A stretch of DNA of 64,000 bases from the NCBI RefSeq assembly GCF_004118975.1, contig NZ_CP035376.1:744001-808000 (forward strand), written 5' to 3'. This document shows positions 51,087 through 60,719 of this stretch, piece by piece. Below the pieces are notes generated by a model. It worked only from the letters and a program-made list of their open reading frames with translations. It had not been told where the DNA came from and did not search any database. Source of the stretch: Luteimonas sp. YGD11-2 (lineage in GTDB: Bacteria > Pseudomonadota > Gammaproteobacteria > Xanthomonadales > Xanthomonadaceae). The position numbers were made by a program, and so were the translations under genes. Numbering within the stretch: the first letter of the stretch is position 1; each line of letters begins with the position of its first letter.

Positions 51087-51628
51087 TGCGCAAGCCGTTG
51101 ACTACTGCCGGACGCGCATTCGTGTTCGCCGCCGTTGCCATGTCGCTGGCTGCGTGCGGCCGCGACATCACCAGTTCGCCGGGCGATGCGCCCAATCTCG
51201 AGGAATGGGTCGCCGACGTGCAGGCGCGCCCGGCACCGCCGCTGGATCCTCTGCCGGTGATGCAGCAGTTCGAGACCTTCGAATACGCCGCGCAGGGCCT
51301 GCGCGATCCCTTCAGCGATGCCTTCACCTCGGACAGCGGGGGCAGCGGGCCGCGGCCGGATTCCAACCGCCGCAAGCAGCCGCTCGAGGAATTCCCGCTC
51401 GACAGCATCGACATGGTCGGCACGATCGGTCGCGGCAGCGGGCTGGTGGCACTGTTGATGGCACCGGACAAGGTGACCCACCGGGTCCGCGCAGGGGACT
51501 ACGTGGGCCAGAACGATGGCCGCGTGACTTCGGTTGCCGAAGATCGCGTGGAACTGGTGGAACTTGTGCCGGATGGCGCGGGCGGCTGGCTGGAGCGGCC
51601 GGCTTCGATTGCGCTCAATGACAATTGA
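51086..51628 (+). CDS. pilP: Type IV pilus assembly lipoprotein PilP
   Basis: PilP is a lipoprotein that connects the PilNO complex to the PilQ secretin. The 180-residue protein has a signal peptide ending in SLAACG, so Cys is at about residue 22. A disordered N-terminal stretch with YAAQGLRDPFSD, a PLEEFPLDSIDMVGTI motif and a beta-sandwich domain follow. The frame is open far upstream, but the ATG at 51086 is fixed by overlap with the pilO stop. Confidence 0.94.
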   Translation: MRKPLTTAGRAFVFAAVAMSLAACGRDITSSPGDAPNLEEWVADVQARPAPPLDPLPVMQQFETFEYAAQGLRDPFSDAFTSDSGGSGPRPDSNRRKQPLEEFPLDSIDMVGTIGRGSGLVALLMAPDKVTHRVRAGDYVGQNDGRVTSVAEDRVELVELVPDGAGGWLERPASIALNDN

Positions 51629-51641
51629 AAGGGGATTCAAG

Positions 51642-53648
51642 ATGATCGTGAGTAAAGCGCAAGCTCCGCGTCCGGCGCGCAGCATCCCGTTCGGCGTGGT
51701 GACCGGCCTCGTGGCCGGCCTGCTTGCCGCCACCGCGGGCGTCCACGCCGCACAGCCGGTGTCGTACGCGGTTCCGCTGCTGGCCCAGTCCGGGCTCCCG
51801 GCCGCGGCCGACCCGGCCCGCCAGCTGCCCGGTGCGGTCGGCGTCTCCAAGATCGACTTCAAGCGCGGAGAAGGCGGCTCCGGCAAGCTGATCCTGAGCT
51901 TCGACGGCGAGGGCGCCGCGCCGGACATGCGCGCGCAGGGCAACAGCATCGTCGTCGACGTCGGCAACAGCACGCTGCCGCCGGCGCTGCAGCGTCCGCT
52001 CAACGTCTCCGACTTCGCCACCCCGGTGCAGCGCATCGATGCGGTGCAGAGCGGCACCGGCACCCGCATCGTGCTCAGTGCACAGGGTGACTTCGAGCCG
52101 ATGGCCTACCAGACCGGCCGCGACTTCATCGTCGAGCTGGTGCCGCGCGCGGCCGCACCGCAGCGTGCGGTCGGCGGCACCGCGCTGGCCACCGGCGCAC
52201 AGTCGTCGACCACCAGCGTCCTCGCCGAGGACGCGCCGCGCGCCTACAGCGGGCAGGCGGTGACCTTCAATTTCCAGGACATCCCGGTCCGTACCGTGCT
52301 GCAGATGATCGCCGAGGAATCGGGGCTCAACATCGTGGCGTCGGACAGCGTGCAGGGTAACGTCACCCTGCGCCTGATCCAGGTGCCGTGGGACCAGGCG
52401 CTCGACATCGTCCTGCAGGCCCGCCAGCTCGACAAGCGCCGCAACGGCAACGTCGTGTGGGTCGCTCCGCAGTCCGAGATCGCCGCGTTCGAGCAGGCCC
52501 GCGAGGACGCGCGCCTGGCGATCGAGGATCGCGCCGAGATGGTCACCGAGTACATCCCGATCAGCTACGGCAATGCCGAGGACATCGCCAAGCTGCTGAC
52601 CGAGGAGAGCAAGACCGGTGCCGGTGGTGGTTCGGCCGGCGGTGGCGGTGGCACGCAGACCAGCCGCGGCTTCCTGTCGTCGCGAGGCAGCCTGAGCTTC
52701 GACCGTCGCACCAACACCCTGCTGGCAATCGATATCCCGGCCCGGGTGCAGGAGCTCAAGCGCATCGTCGCTGCGCTCGACAAGCCGGTGGACCAGGTGG
52801 TGATCGAGGCACGCATCGTGATCGCCAACGAATCGTTCGCCCGTGACATTGGTGCGCGCTTCGGCATCAACAATCACGGACTGATCGGCGGGCGCGCGAT
52901 CACTTCGGGTTCGCTCGACAGCAACGTGAACTACCAGAACTCCTTCGCGGAGTACCAGCAGGCGGCGCAGAACGCGCGCGCGCAGAATCCGACCAATCCC
53001 AACCCGCCCGTCGACGCCGACCTGCCGTCCCACCTGTTTCCCTCCGGCCTGAACTTCGCCCGCGCAGCCCCTTCCGGTGCCGGCGCACTGGCCCTGACCA
53101 TCCTTGGCAACACGATTGACTGGAACGTCGAGATCTCGGCGCTGCAGCAGGAAGGTCGTGGTGAGGTGATCTCCAACCCGCGCATCATCACCAGCAACCA
53201 GCGCGAGGCGGTGATCAGCCAGGGCCAGGAGATCGGCTATCTGACCGTGACCGGCGGACAGAGCAACAACGTGCCGACCGTCGAGTTCAAGGACGTGCTG
53301 CTGGAGCTGCGGGTCACCCCGACCATCACCAACGATGGCCGCGTGTTCCTCGCAATGGACATCAAGAAGGACGAGATCAGCGGCTACACCGACGTCGGCG
53401 CCTTCGGTTCGATCCCGAACCTCAACAAGCGCACGATCACCACCGCCGTGCTGGTCGACGACGGCCAGACGGTGTCGATCGGCGGTGTGTACGAGTTCCG
53501 CGACCGCAACGACCTGTCGAAGATTCCGTTCCTTGGCGACCTGCCGATCGTCGGCAACCTGTTCAAGAACCGCAGCCGTTCGAAGGAAAAGGCGGAACTG
53601 CTGATCTTCGTGACGCCCAAGGTCATCCGCGTGGCACAGCGCACCTGA
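51642..53648 (+). CDS. pilQ: Type IV pilus secretin PilQ
   Basis: PilQ forms the outer-membrane channel for the pilus. The 668-residue protein has a signal peptide (about 1-36), an AMIN domain (about 70-165) that may bind peptidoglycan, STN and secretin-N repeats (with VTFNFQDIPVRTVLQMIAEESG), a Gly-rich linker near residue 335 (TGAGGGSAGGGGG) and the C-terminal secretin domain with VISNPRIITSNQREA and VLVDDGQTVSIGGVYE. AAAGGGG before the ATG is the ribosome binding site. It ends the pilMNOPQ operon. Confidence 0.95.
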   Translation: MIVSKAQAPRPARSIPFGVVTGLVAGLLAATAGVHAAQPVSYAVPLLAQSGLPAAADPARQLPGAVGVSKIDFKRGEGGSGKLILSFDGEGAAPDMRAQGNSIVVDVGNSTLPPALQRPLNVSDFATPVQRIDAVQSGTGTRIVLSAQGDFEPMAYQTGRDFIVELVPRAAAPQRAVGGTALATGAQSSTTSVLAEDAPRAYSGQAVTFNFQDIPVRTVLQMIAEESGLNIVASDSVQGNVTLRLIQVPWDQALDIVLQARQLDKRRNGNVVWVAPQSEIAAFEQAREDARLAIEDRAEMVTEYIPISYGNAEDIAKLLTEESKTGAGGGSAGGGGGTQTSRGFLSSRGSLSFDRRTNTLLAIDIPARVQELKRIVAALDKPVDQVVIEARIVIANESFARDIGARFGINNHGLIGGRAITSGSLDSNVNYQNSFAEYQQAAQNARAQNPTNPNPPVDADLPSHLFPSGLNFARAAPSGAGALALTILGNTIDWNVEISALQQEGRGEVISNPRIITSNQREAVISQGQEIGYLTVTGGQSNNVPTVEFKDVLLELRVTPTITNDGRVFLAMDIKKDEISGYTDVGAFGSIPNLNKRTITTAVLVDDGQTVSIGGVYEFRDRNDLSKIPFLGDLPIVGNLFKNRSRSKEKAELLIFVTPKVIRVAQRT

Positions 53649-53669
53649 TCTGGCGGGACGATGCGTTAC

Positions 53670-53700
53670 ACGACGGGGCCTTCGGGCCCCGTCGTCGTTC
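53670..53700 (+). terminator. UUCG-capped terminator after pilQ
   Basis: An 11-bp perfect stem is closed by a stable TTCG loop 21 bases after the pilQ stop; a short CGTTC follows, so termination is likely but the U-tract is poor. Confidence 0.7.
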
Positions 53701-53776
53701 AGGGCGGGCTTGAATCCCCGCCGGCGTCATGGGGCACACTGGACGCCCGCCGCATGCGCTGCCGACACGCCGCCCC

Positions 53777-54772
53777 ATGGATTCACAGGCTGTTTCCGAT
53801 ATCCCCCGCCTCCACGATGCCTTCCGGGCGCTGCGCGATGACCTGTCCGCGGAGATCGTCGGACAGTCGGCGCTGATCGAGCGGTTGCTGATCGCGCTGC
53901 TGGCCGATGGCCATCTGCTGGTCGAAGGCGCACCGGGGCTGGCCAAGACCAGCGCCATCCGCGCACTGGCCGCGCGTCTGGAGGCCGACTTCGCCCGCGT
54001 GCAGTTCACTCCCGACCTGCTGCCTGCCGATCTCACCGGCACCGAGGTCTGGCGCGCGCAGGACGGCCGCTTCGAGTTCCAGCCCGGGCCGATCTTCCAC
54101 CCGCTGCTGCTGGCCGACGAGATCAACCGCGCGCCTGCGAAGGTGCAGTCGGCGCTGCTGGAGGCGATGGGCGAACGCCAGGTCACCGTCGGGCGCGAGA
54201 CCTATCCGCTGCCGGCGCTGTTCCTGGTGATGGCCACGCAGAATCCGATCGAGCAGGAGGGCACCTTCGCCCTGCCCGAGGCGCAGCTCGATCGCTTCCT
54301 GATGTATGTGCGCATCGGCTATCCCGATGTCGACAGCGAAACCGAGATCCTGCGGCTGGCGCGCGAACGGGCGCGGCAGACCCTGCGAGAACCGGCATCC
54401 GCGCCTGCGCGGATGCCGATCGGCGACGTGTTCGATGCGCGTTCCGCAGTGCTCGACCTGCACCTGGCACCGCAACTCGAGCGCTATCTCGTCGAGCTGG
54501 TGCTGGCATCGCGCGATGCAGGCCGGTACGACGACGCACTTGCGCGTCGCATCGCCTGGGGCGCCAGCCCACGGGGCTCGATCGCACTGGAGCGCTGCGC
54601 GCGGGCGCGGGCGTGGCTGGCCGGTCGCGATTACGTGACGCCCGAGGACGTGCGCGCGGTGGCACCGGACGTGCTGCGTCATCGCGTGCTTCCGAGTTAC
54701 GAGGCGACGGCCGAAGGCTGGGATGGCGACCGCCTGGTCGCCGAGCTGATCGAGCGGGTGCCGCTGCCGTGA
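53777..54772 (+). CDS. MoxR-family AAA ATPase
   Basis: MoxR ATPases act as chaperones for complex assembly, often with VWA-domain proteins. The 331-residue protein has the Walker A motif GAPGLAKT, the Walker B LLLADEINRAPAKVQSALLEAM (pieces: LLADEINRAP, QSALLEAM), and the sensor region MATQNPIEQEGTFALPEAQLDRF. I used ATG 53777. It is the first gene of an operon with DUF58, DUF4381, two VWA proteins and BatD. Confidence 0.94.
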   Translation: MDSQAVSDIPRLHDAFRALRDDLSAEIVGQSALIERLLIALLADGHLLVEGAPGLAKTSAIRALAARLEADFARVQFTPDLLPADLTGTEVWRAQDGRFEFQPGPIFHPLLLADEINRAPAKVQSALLEAMGERQVTVGRETYPLPALFLVMATQNPIEQEGTFALPEAQLDRFLMYVRIGYPDVDSETEILRLARERARQTLREPASAPARMPIGDVFDARSAVLDLHLAPQLERYLVELVLASRDAGRYDDALARRIAWGASPRGSIALERCARARAWLAGRDYVTPEDVRAVAPDVLRHRVLPSYEATAEGWDGDRLVAELIERVPLP

Positions 54773-54855
54773 TCGCGCCGGGCCTGTCGCGGATCGGCCG
54801 GGTCGACGTGGAGCAGACGCTGCGGTCGCTCGACCGCCACCTGTCCGTGTAAGCC

Positions 54856-55788
54856 ATGGCGGAAGACCTTTCGACCGTGGAACAGCCCGGGCGCCCTGTG
54901 GGCGACGACGGCGTCGTGCCGACGCTTGCGGAACTCGTCGCGCTGCGCGCCACTGCACAGGGGCGCCGGCCGCGCCGCGTCCGCCATGTGTCCGCGGGGC
55001 AGTCGCCTTCACCATTGCGGGGGCGCGGAATGGAATACGCGGAATCGCGCGAGTACACCGCTGGCGACGATGCCCGGCATATCGACTGGCGGCTGACCGC
55101 GCGTACCGGCCGTGCCCACACCAAGCTGTTCCAGGCCGAACGCGAACGGCTGTCGCTGGTGGTGGCCGATACCGCCCCGGCGCTGTACTTCGGCACCCGC
55201 ACGCGCTTCAAGTCGGTGCAGGCGGCGCGTGCGGGCGCGGTCGCGGCATGGCGCGCGGTCGGCGAGGGCGATCGGGTCGCCGCATTGCGCGGCAGCCTGC
55301 GCGAGCCGCCGGTGCCCCCGGCCGGTGGGGCGCGTGGCGCGCTGCGCGTGCTGGATGCGCTGGTGCGCTGGTATGCGCGGCCACCCGACGAGGATGCCGG
55401 ACTGACGGTTGCACTCGACCATGCAGCACGGGTGCTGCGTCCCGGCGCGCGCCTGCTGGTACTGGCCGATGCCGGCAGCCTGCAGGACATCCCGCGTTCG
55501 CGCTGGACCGGCCTGGCGCTGCACGCCGATGTCACCGTGGTGCTGCTGACCGATCCGCTCGAAACCGCGCCGCCGCACGCCCGGCTGGCGTTCGAGGCGG
55601 GGCGACAGCGCGTCGAGCTCGACCTTGCCGCCGCCGCGCAGCGGCAGCGCTGGCACGAGCGTTTCGTGGCGCCGCTCGACGCGATGCTCGCCGAGCTGCC
55701 CGGCCGCGGCGTGCGGGTGCGCACGCTCGCCAGCGACATGGCCAGCGATGCATGGCTGCAACCGCAGCCCACAGGAGCGGACAGCTGA
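54856..55788 (+). CDS. DUF58-domain protein
   Basis: The 310-residue protein has the DUF58 core GMEYAESREYTAGDDARHIDWRLTARTGRAHTK, shown by its pieces ESREYTAGDD and HIDWRLTARTG. DUF58 proteins are fused or next to MoxR and carry a VWA-like C-terminal fold. The DUF58 gene follows moxR by 83 bases and is coupled to the next gene by TGATG overlap. Its biochemical role is unknown. Confidence 0.9.
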   Translation: MAEDLSTVEQPGRPVGDDGVVPTLAELVALRATAQGRRPRRVRHVSAGQSPSPLRGRGMEYAESREYTAGDDARHIDWRLTARTGRAHTKLFQAERERLSLVVADTAPALYFGTRTRFKSVQAARAGAVAAWRAVGEGDRVAALRGSLREPPVPPAGGARGALRVLDALVRWYARPPDEDAGLTVALDHAARVLRPGARLLVLADAGSLQDIPRSRWTGLALHADVTVVLLTDPLETAPPHARLAFEAGRQRVELDLAAAAQRQRWHERFVAPLDAMLAELPGRGVRVRTLASDMASDAWLQPQPTGADS

Positions 55789-56234
55789 TGGCCACCGGGC
55801 TGGTCCTGCGCGACATCCACCAGCCGCAGGCGCCTGGCTGGTGGCCTCCGGCGCCGGGCTGGTGGCTGCTGGCGGCCGTGCTGCTGGCGCTTGTGGCCGC
55901 GGGGCTGTGGTGGCGCCGGCGCGCGGGTCGTCGTCGCCTGCAGATGCAGGCCCTGTTCGATGACGCGGTGGCTGCAGCGCCCACCGCCGCCGCGCAGGTG
56001 GCGGCGATCTCCGAACTGCTGCGCCGGGCCGCCCGCCAGCGGGAACCGCACGCGGCCGCGCTGGCTGAAGCCGAATGGATCGGCTTCCTGCAACAGGCGA
56101 CGACGGAGCTGGGGCCGGAATCGCTCGGGCTGTTGCGCGATGGTGGCTACCGTCGCGAGGTCGACGCCGATGCGGTGGCACGGCTGCGTGGTGAAGCACG
56201 CGCGGTATTCCTGGCGTGGAGCCTGCGGCGGTGA
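55788..56234 (+). CDS. DUF4381-domain membrane protein
   Basis: The 148-residue protein has a single membrane helix near residues 26-43 (WLLAAVLLALVAAGLWW) after the conserved LVLRDIHQPQAPGWWPPAPGWW region (pieces: LRDIHQP, PGWWP). The cytoplasmic part is helical, with AISELLRRAARQ and VFLAWSLRR. It is found in MoxR-Bat operons next to DUF58 and BatA. It overlaps the DUF58 stop by TGATG and the BatA start by GTGA. Confidence 0.85.
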   Translation: MATGLVLRDIHQPQAPGWWPPAPGWWLLAAVLLALVAAGLWWRRRAGRRRLQMQALFDDAVAAAPTAAAQVAAISELLRRAARQREPHAAALAEAEWIGFLQQATTELGPESLGLLRDGGYRREVDADAVARLRGEARAVFLAWSLRR

Positions 56235-57247
56235 GCTGGCTGCAGGATCTCGCCTGGCCGTGGCTGCTGCTGGCGCTGCCGCTGCCGTGGCTGGTCCGGC
56301 GGCTGCTGCCTCCGGTCGCTACCGGTGCGGCGCTGCGGGTGCCGTGGGCGGACCGGCTCGATACGGCCGCCGGGGTCACGGGCGGCCGCAGGGGCGCGCG
56401 CGGCGGCCTGCGGTTGTGGCTTGCCGCCGTGGCCTGGGCCTGCCTGTGCGTGGCCGCGGCGCGCCCGCAGGCACTTGGCGAGGCGGTGCAGCCGCCGCAG
56501 GCCGGGCGCGACCTGATGCTGGCGGTAGACCTCTCCGGCAGCATGGCCGAGGAGGACATGCTGCTCGGCAACCGGGTGGTCGACCGGCTCACCGCGGCCA
56601 AGGCGGTGATCGCCGACTTCCTCGACCGCCGCGGTGGCGACCGCGTCGGCCTGCTGGTGTTCGGGCGTCGCGCCTATGCGGTGGCCCCGCTCACCCTGGA
56701 CCGCGACAGCGTGCGCGAGCAGCTGATGACCAGCGTGGTCGGCCTTGCCGGCAGAGAGACCGCCATCGGTGATGCGATCGGTCTCGCCGTCAAGCGCCTG
56801 CGCGGCCAGCCGGAAGGGCAACGGGTGCTGATCCTGCTGACCGACGGCGTCAACACCGCCGGCCTGCTGGAGCCGCTCAAGGCCGCCGAGCTGGCCCGCG
56901 ATGCCGGGGTGCGCGTGCATACGATCGCCTTCGGTGGCGCTGGCGGCGCGATGCAGTCGCCGTTCGGGTTCCGCCTGCCCGGTCCGGTCGAGGAGATCGA
57001 CGAGGACACTCTGCAGCGCATCGCCGACATGACCGGTGGGCGCATGTTCCGGGGCCGCGACACCGGGGAACTCGCCGGCATCTACGCCGAGATCGATCGC
57101 CTCGAGCCGGTGGAGCGCCCGGCGGAGGCGGTGCGGCCGCGCATCGAGCGCTACCACGTGCCACTGGCGTGGGCACTGGGCCTGGCGTTGCTGGCGTGGA
57201 TGCCGTGGCCGCGTCGCCGGCGTGGCCTGATGGAGGCAGCCGGATGA
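56231..57247 (+). CDS. VWA-domain membrane protein, BatA-like
   Basis: The 338-residue protein has N-terminal membrane helices (about 6-28 and 60-80), a VWA domain with an intact MIDAS (DLSGSMAEED; LLTDGVNTAG) at about 100-270 and a C-terminal helix (about 310-330). It therefore could bind a divalent cation and a partner through MIDAS. I used GTG 56231 because of the GTGA overlap. The BatA-type protein is followed by the BatB-like gene with an ATGA overlap. Confidence 0.9.
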   Translation: MSWLQDLAWPWLLLALPLPWLVRRLLPPVATGAALRVPWADRLDTAAGVTGGRRGARGGLRLWLAAVAWACLCVAAARPQALGEAVQPPQAGRDLMLAVDLSGSMAEEDMLLGNRVVDRLTAAKAVIADFLDRRGGDRVGLLVFGRRAYAVAPLTLDRDSVREQLMTSVVGLAGRETAIGDAIGLAVKRLRGQPEGQRVLILLTDGVNTAGLLEPLKAAELARDAGVRVHTIAFGGAGGAMQSPFGFRLPGPVEEIDEDTLQRIADMTGGRMFRGRDTGELAGIYAEIDRLEPVERPAEAVRPRIERYHVPLAWALGLALLAWMPWPRRRRGLMEAAG

Positions 57248-58968
57248 GCCTGGTGTTCCTGCGCCCCGAGTGGCTGTGGGGCCTGCTCGCGCTGCCGCTG
57301 CTGGTGCTCTGGTGGCGGCGCAGGCGCCAGCGCGACGACGCCTGGCGCAATGTCGTGGATCCACACCTGCTGCCACACCTGCTGGGTGCGCGATCACGCC
57401 GCGGCGGCTCCGGGCTCGTGGCGCTGCTGATCGGCTGGACGCTCGCGGTGGCGGCACTCGCGGGCCCGAGCTGGCGCAGCGGCGACCAGCCACTGGTGCA
57501 GCCGGCGGCACCGCTGGTGATTGCCCTCGACCTGTCCGGCGCCGCGCTCGCAAACGACCTGCCGCCCAGCCGGCTGGCGCAGGCACGATCGAAGATCGCG
57601 ACCCTGCTGCGCGAGCGCGCCGGCGGCGAGGTCGGGCTGGTGGTATGGGCGGACGACGCGTTCACCGTCGCCCCGCTCACCAGCGATACCGCGAACGTGG
57701 CGCTGTATCTCGACGCGCTGGCGCCGGGCGTGATGCCGGTCGACGGCCACCGCCCCGATCGTGCGATCCGGCACGCCGCGCGCCTGCTGGAACAGGCCGG
57801 CTTCCGCCGCGGCGAGATCCTGCTGCTCACGGGCGAAGGGTCAGGCGCTGCCGAACGTGCGGCTGCCGCGGTGGCAGCCGACGGCTACCGCGTGTCGGTG
57901 CTCGGCCTCGGCACGGCTGCCGGCAGTGCCTACCGCAAGGCGGATGGAGGCTTCGGGCGCGCGCGGCTGGATGCTCCGGCAGTGCGCGCGATCGCCGGCG
58001 CCGGCGGTGGCGCCTACGCGGCATTGCAGGCCGACAGCGGCGACCTGCGCGCGCTCGGCGTGCTCGAGCCGCGCAGTGCGTCGGGCGATGTCCGGGATGC
58101 CACCACGATGCTGCGCCTGGACGACGGCTACTGGCTGCTGCTTCCGCTGATGCTGCTGGCGGCGTTCGCCTTCCGGCGCAACGCGCTGGCACTGGTGCTG
58201 GCGGTCGCGTGTCTGCCGGCATGGATGTCCGCTCCCGCGCATGCGCAGGCCCCGGCGCAGGATCCGCCTGTGCTGGACGGGAGTCTCTGGCGGCGTGCGG
58301 ACCAGGTCGCGCATGCACGCATGCAGGCCGGTGCCGATGCCTATCGCGCCGGCGACTACGCAGCCGCCATCGCCGCCTGGCGCGGGCTGCCCGGTGCCGA
58401 TGCCGCCTACAACCTCGGCAATGCGCTGGCCCGTGCCGGCCGCTACGAACAGGCGGTGGCCGCCTACGACGAGGCCCTGCGGCGCGAGCCGGGCATGGAC
58501 GACGCCCGTGCCAACCGCGAGGCGGTGCTGCAGGCGATGCAGCAGCAGCCGCCACCGTCCGGCCCGCAGCCGGATCCGGACGGCGATTCGGGGGAGCAGG
58601 GTAAGCCGCAGCCGGGCAACGAATCGCCGCCGGACCGCCAGGACGAGGGCCAGGCTGGCGACGACCCCGGCGACGCACCCGCGTCCGATGCGCCGCCGGC
58701 CGAGGCCCCCGCGGCACCCGATGCACAGGCGCAGGAAGCTGCCGACGAAGCGCAGCGCCGGCGGATGGAGGAGGCGCTGCGCCAGGCCGACAACGCCAAT
58801 GGGCAGGACGATCCGGCAGAGCCTGCGATCTCCGAAACCCGCGAGGAGCGCGAGCAGCGCGAGGCCAATGAAGCCTGGTTGCGTCGGGTGCCCGACGACC
58901 CGGGTGGGCTGCTGCGCGAGAAGTTCCGCCTCGAACACCTGCGACGCCAGCAAGGCGGAGGACCCTGA
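57244..58968 (+). CDS. BatB-like VWA and BatC-like TPR fusion protein
   Basis: The 574-residue protein fuses two Bat parts. The N-terminal half (about 1-310) has membrane helices (about 8-22 and 55-70) and a VWA domain; the MIDAS reads ALDLSGAALAND, so the second serine of DxSxS is Ala, and LLTGEGSG replaces the LLTDG motif. The second half, after a helix near 295-325, has TPRs (about 360-430, e.g. AYNLGNALARAGRYEQAVAAYDEALR) and a disordered tail rich in Pro, Asp, Glu and Gln. It overlaps the BatA stop by ATGA. Confidence 0.88.
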   Translation: MSLVFLRPEWLWGLLALPLLVLWWRRRRQRDDAWRNVVDPHLLPHLLGARSRRGGSGLVALLIGWTLAVAALAGPSWRSGDQPLVQPAAPLVIALDLSGAALANDLPPSRLAQARSKIATLLRERAGGEVGLVVWADDAFTVAPLTSDTANVALYLDALAPGVMPVDGHRPDRAIRHAARLLEQAGFRRGEILLLTGEGSGAAERAAAAVAADGYRVSVLGLGTAAGSAYRKADGGFGRARLDAPAVRAIAGAGGGAYAALQADSGDLRALGVLEPRSASGDVRDATTMLRLDDGYWLLLPLMLLAAFAFRRNALALVLAVACLPAWMSAPAHAQAPAQDPPVLDGSLWRRADQVAHARMQAGADAYRAGDYAAAIAAWRGLPGADAAYNLGNALARAGRYEQAVAAYDEALRREPGMDDARANREAVLQAMQQQPPPSGPQPDPDGDSGEQGKPQPGNESPPDRQDEGQAGDDPGDAPASDAPPAEAPAAPDAQAQEAADEAQRRRMEEALRQADNANGQDDPAEPAISETREEREQREANEAWLRRVPDDPGGLLREKFRLEHLRRQQGGGP

Positions 58969-60641
58969 TGACGATCCATCCAATGCGTGCAGGCTTCCTG
59001 CCACTGCTCTGCCTGCTCGCCCTGCTCGCGGGCTGGCCGGCGACAGCCGCGCAGGCCCAGGCACGTGCCTGGCTGGATCGCGACCGCATCGCGCTCGACG
59101 AGACCGCGACCCTCAACGTGGAGACCACCCAGGCTGGCGCGGGTGCGCCGGACTGGTCGGCCTTGGAGGCCGATTTCCGGCTCAGCGGGCACACCAGCAG
59201 CCGCCAGGTGGAGATCGTCAACGGGCGCAGCCAGGCGCGGGTGCTGTTCGCGGTGGCGCTGTCGCCGCGGCGCACCGGCACGCTCACGGTTCCACCGCTG
59301 CAGGTCGGCAATGCAAGCACGGATGCGCTCGCACTGACCGTGACCGCGGCCGATGCCACGCCGGCGCGCGCAGGCGACCCCGCCTTCATCGAATCCGAGC
59401 TCGATGCCGACCGTGCGTACGTGCAGCAGGCGATCGGTTACGTCCTGCGGCTGTACTACGCAACGCCGCTGATTTCCGGCGAGCTCGAGCAGCCGTCACC
59501 GGAAGGCGCCGCGTTGCAGCGCATCGGCAATGACGTGCAGTACAACCGCGACATCGGCGGCCGGCGCTACACGGTGGTCGAACGCCGTTTCCTGCTGGTG
59601 CCCGAGCGCAGCGGCACGCTTGCCATCCCCGGCGCGCGTTTCACCGGCCGCGGCACCGGCAACTTCTTCGATGACCTGTTCCGCGACGGTTCGCGGCTGC
59701 TGCGTGCCGATGGCGCGCCACGTTTCCTCGAGGTCCGCCCGGTGCCCGACGGCGCGCCGCAGCCGTGGCTGCCGTTGCGCGGGCTGCAACTCAAATACCT
59801 GTCCACGCCGCAGCAGGCACGTGCCGGCGAGGCGGTGGAGATCGTGGTCGAGGCGCGCGCCGATGGTGCCAGCGGCAGCCAGCTGCCGGCGCTGGAACTT
59901 GCCGTCGATGGCGGCGCGCAGGTGTTCCCGGAGCCGCCAGAGGTGGAGGAAAGCTTCGACCAGGGCCGCCCGGTGGTGCGGGTGACGCGACGGTTCGCGG
60001 TCGTGCCCGCAGCCGCCGGCACGCTGACGGTGCGCGGCCCGCGGCAGTCATGGTGGGACGTGGCGGCCGATGAGGCGCGGATCGCCGAGCTGCCTGATCT
60101 CACCCTGGATGTGGTGGCCGGGCAGGGCGGCCGCGGAATCGCTGCGATGGACGACGGCGTGCGCAACGCACCGGGCGGCATCCGCCTGCCCGGCGTGCAG
60201 GATCCGATCGGCGCCTGGCCGCTGGCGACGGTGGTGTTTGCGCTGCTTTGGCTGGTGACGCTGGGCTGGGCACTGCAGCGTCGTACCCACGTGGCGGGAG
60301 CTGTCACGAACATCGGCGTTGCAACACGCGAGACCACCGGTCCGCGCGTGGCGCAGCGCGCGCTGCGTGATGCGCTGCAGACCGGCGACCTGCACGCCAT
60401 CGCCGACGCGCTGTGTGCGCTGGCACAGCCCCCGGCGGACGGTCTCGATGCGCTCGCCGCGCGCCTGGCTGATCCCGCGCAACGCGACGCGATCGACCGG
60501 TTGCAGCGTGCGCGCTGGGCGGGCGGCGATGCGGTCTCGGCGCGTGCGGCGGTACGCGACGCGTTCCGCGACGGACCGCGCTGGCATGAACCGGTGGGCG
60601 GTGGGCCTCCGGCCGTGCTGCCGCCGTTGTATCCACGCTGA
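58968..60641 (+). CDS. BatD-like protein
   Basis: The 557-residue protein has a signal peptide (about 1-32, ending AAQAQA), beta-rich domains with YVLRLYYATPLISGELEQPSPEG and FLLVPERSGTLAIPGARFTG (pieces: VPERSGTLAIPGA), and a C-terminal membrane helix (about 420-440; WPLATVVFALLWLVTLGWAL) followed by a cytoplasmic helical tail. It fits the BatD/oxygen-tolerance family, which is predicted to sit at the outer face of the inner membrane. It is the last gene of the moxR-Bat operon, overlapping the previous stop (TGATG). Confidence 0.87.
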   Translation: MTIHPMRAGFLPLLCLLALLAGWPATAAQAQARAWLDRDRIALDETATLNVETTQAGAGAPDWSALEADFRLSGHTSSRQVEIVNGRSQARVLFAVALSPRRTGTLTVPPLQVGNASTDALALTVTAADATPARAGDPAFIESELDADRAYVQQAIGYVLRLYYATPLISGELEQPSPEGAALQRIGNDVQYNRDIGGRRYTVVERRFLLVPERSGTLAIPGARFTGRGTGNFFDDLFRDGSRLLRADGAPRFLEVRPVPDGAPQPWLPLRGLQLKYLSTPQQARAGEAVEIVVEARADGASGSQLPALELAVDGGAQVFPEPPEVEESFDQGRPVVRVTRRFAVVPAAAGTLTVRGPRQSWWDVAADEARIAELPDLTLDVVAGQGGRGIAAMDDGVRNAPGGIRLPGVQDPIGAWPLATVVFALLWLVTLGWALQRRTHVAGAVTNIGVATRETTGPRVAQRALRDALQTGDLHAIADALCALAQPPADGLDALAARLADPAQRDAIDRLQRARWAGGDAVSARAAVRDAFRDGPRWHEPVGGGPPAVLPPLYPR

Positions 60642-60719
60642 CGCGCCCCGCGTGCCGCGGTCAGGGACGCCCGCATACGCTTTGTTAAGCTTGCCGGCCT
60701 TCTCGATGAGCCTTGCCGC

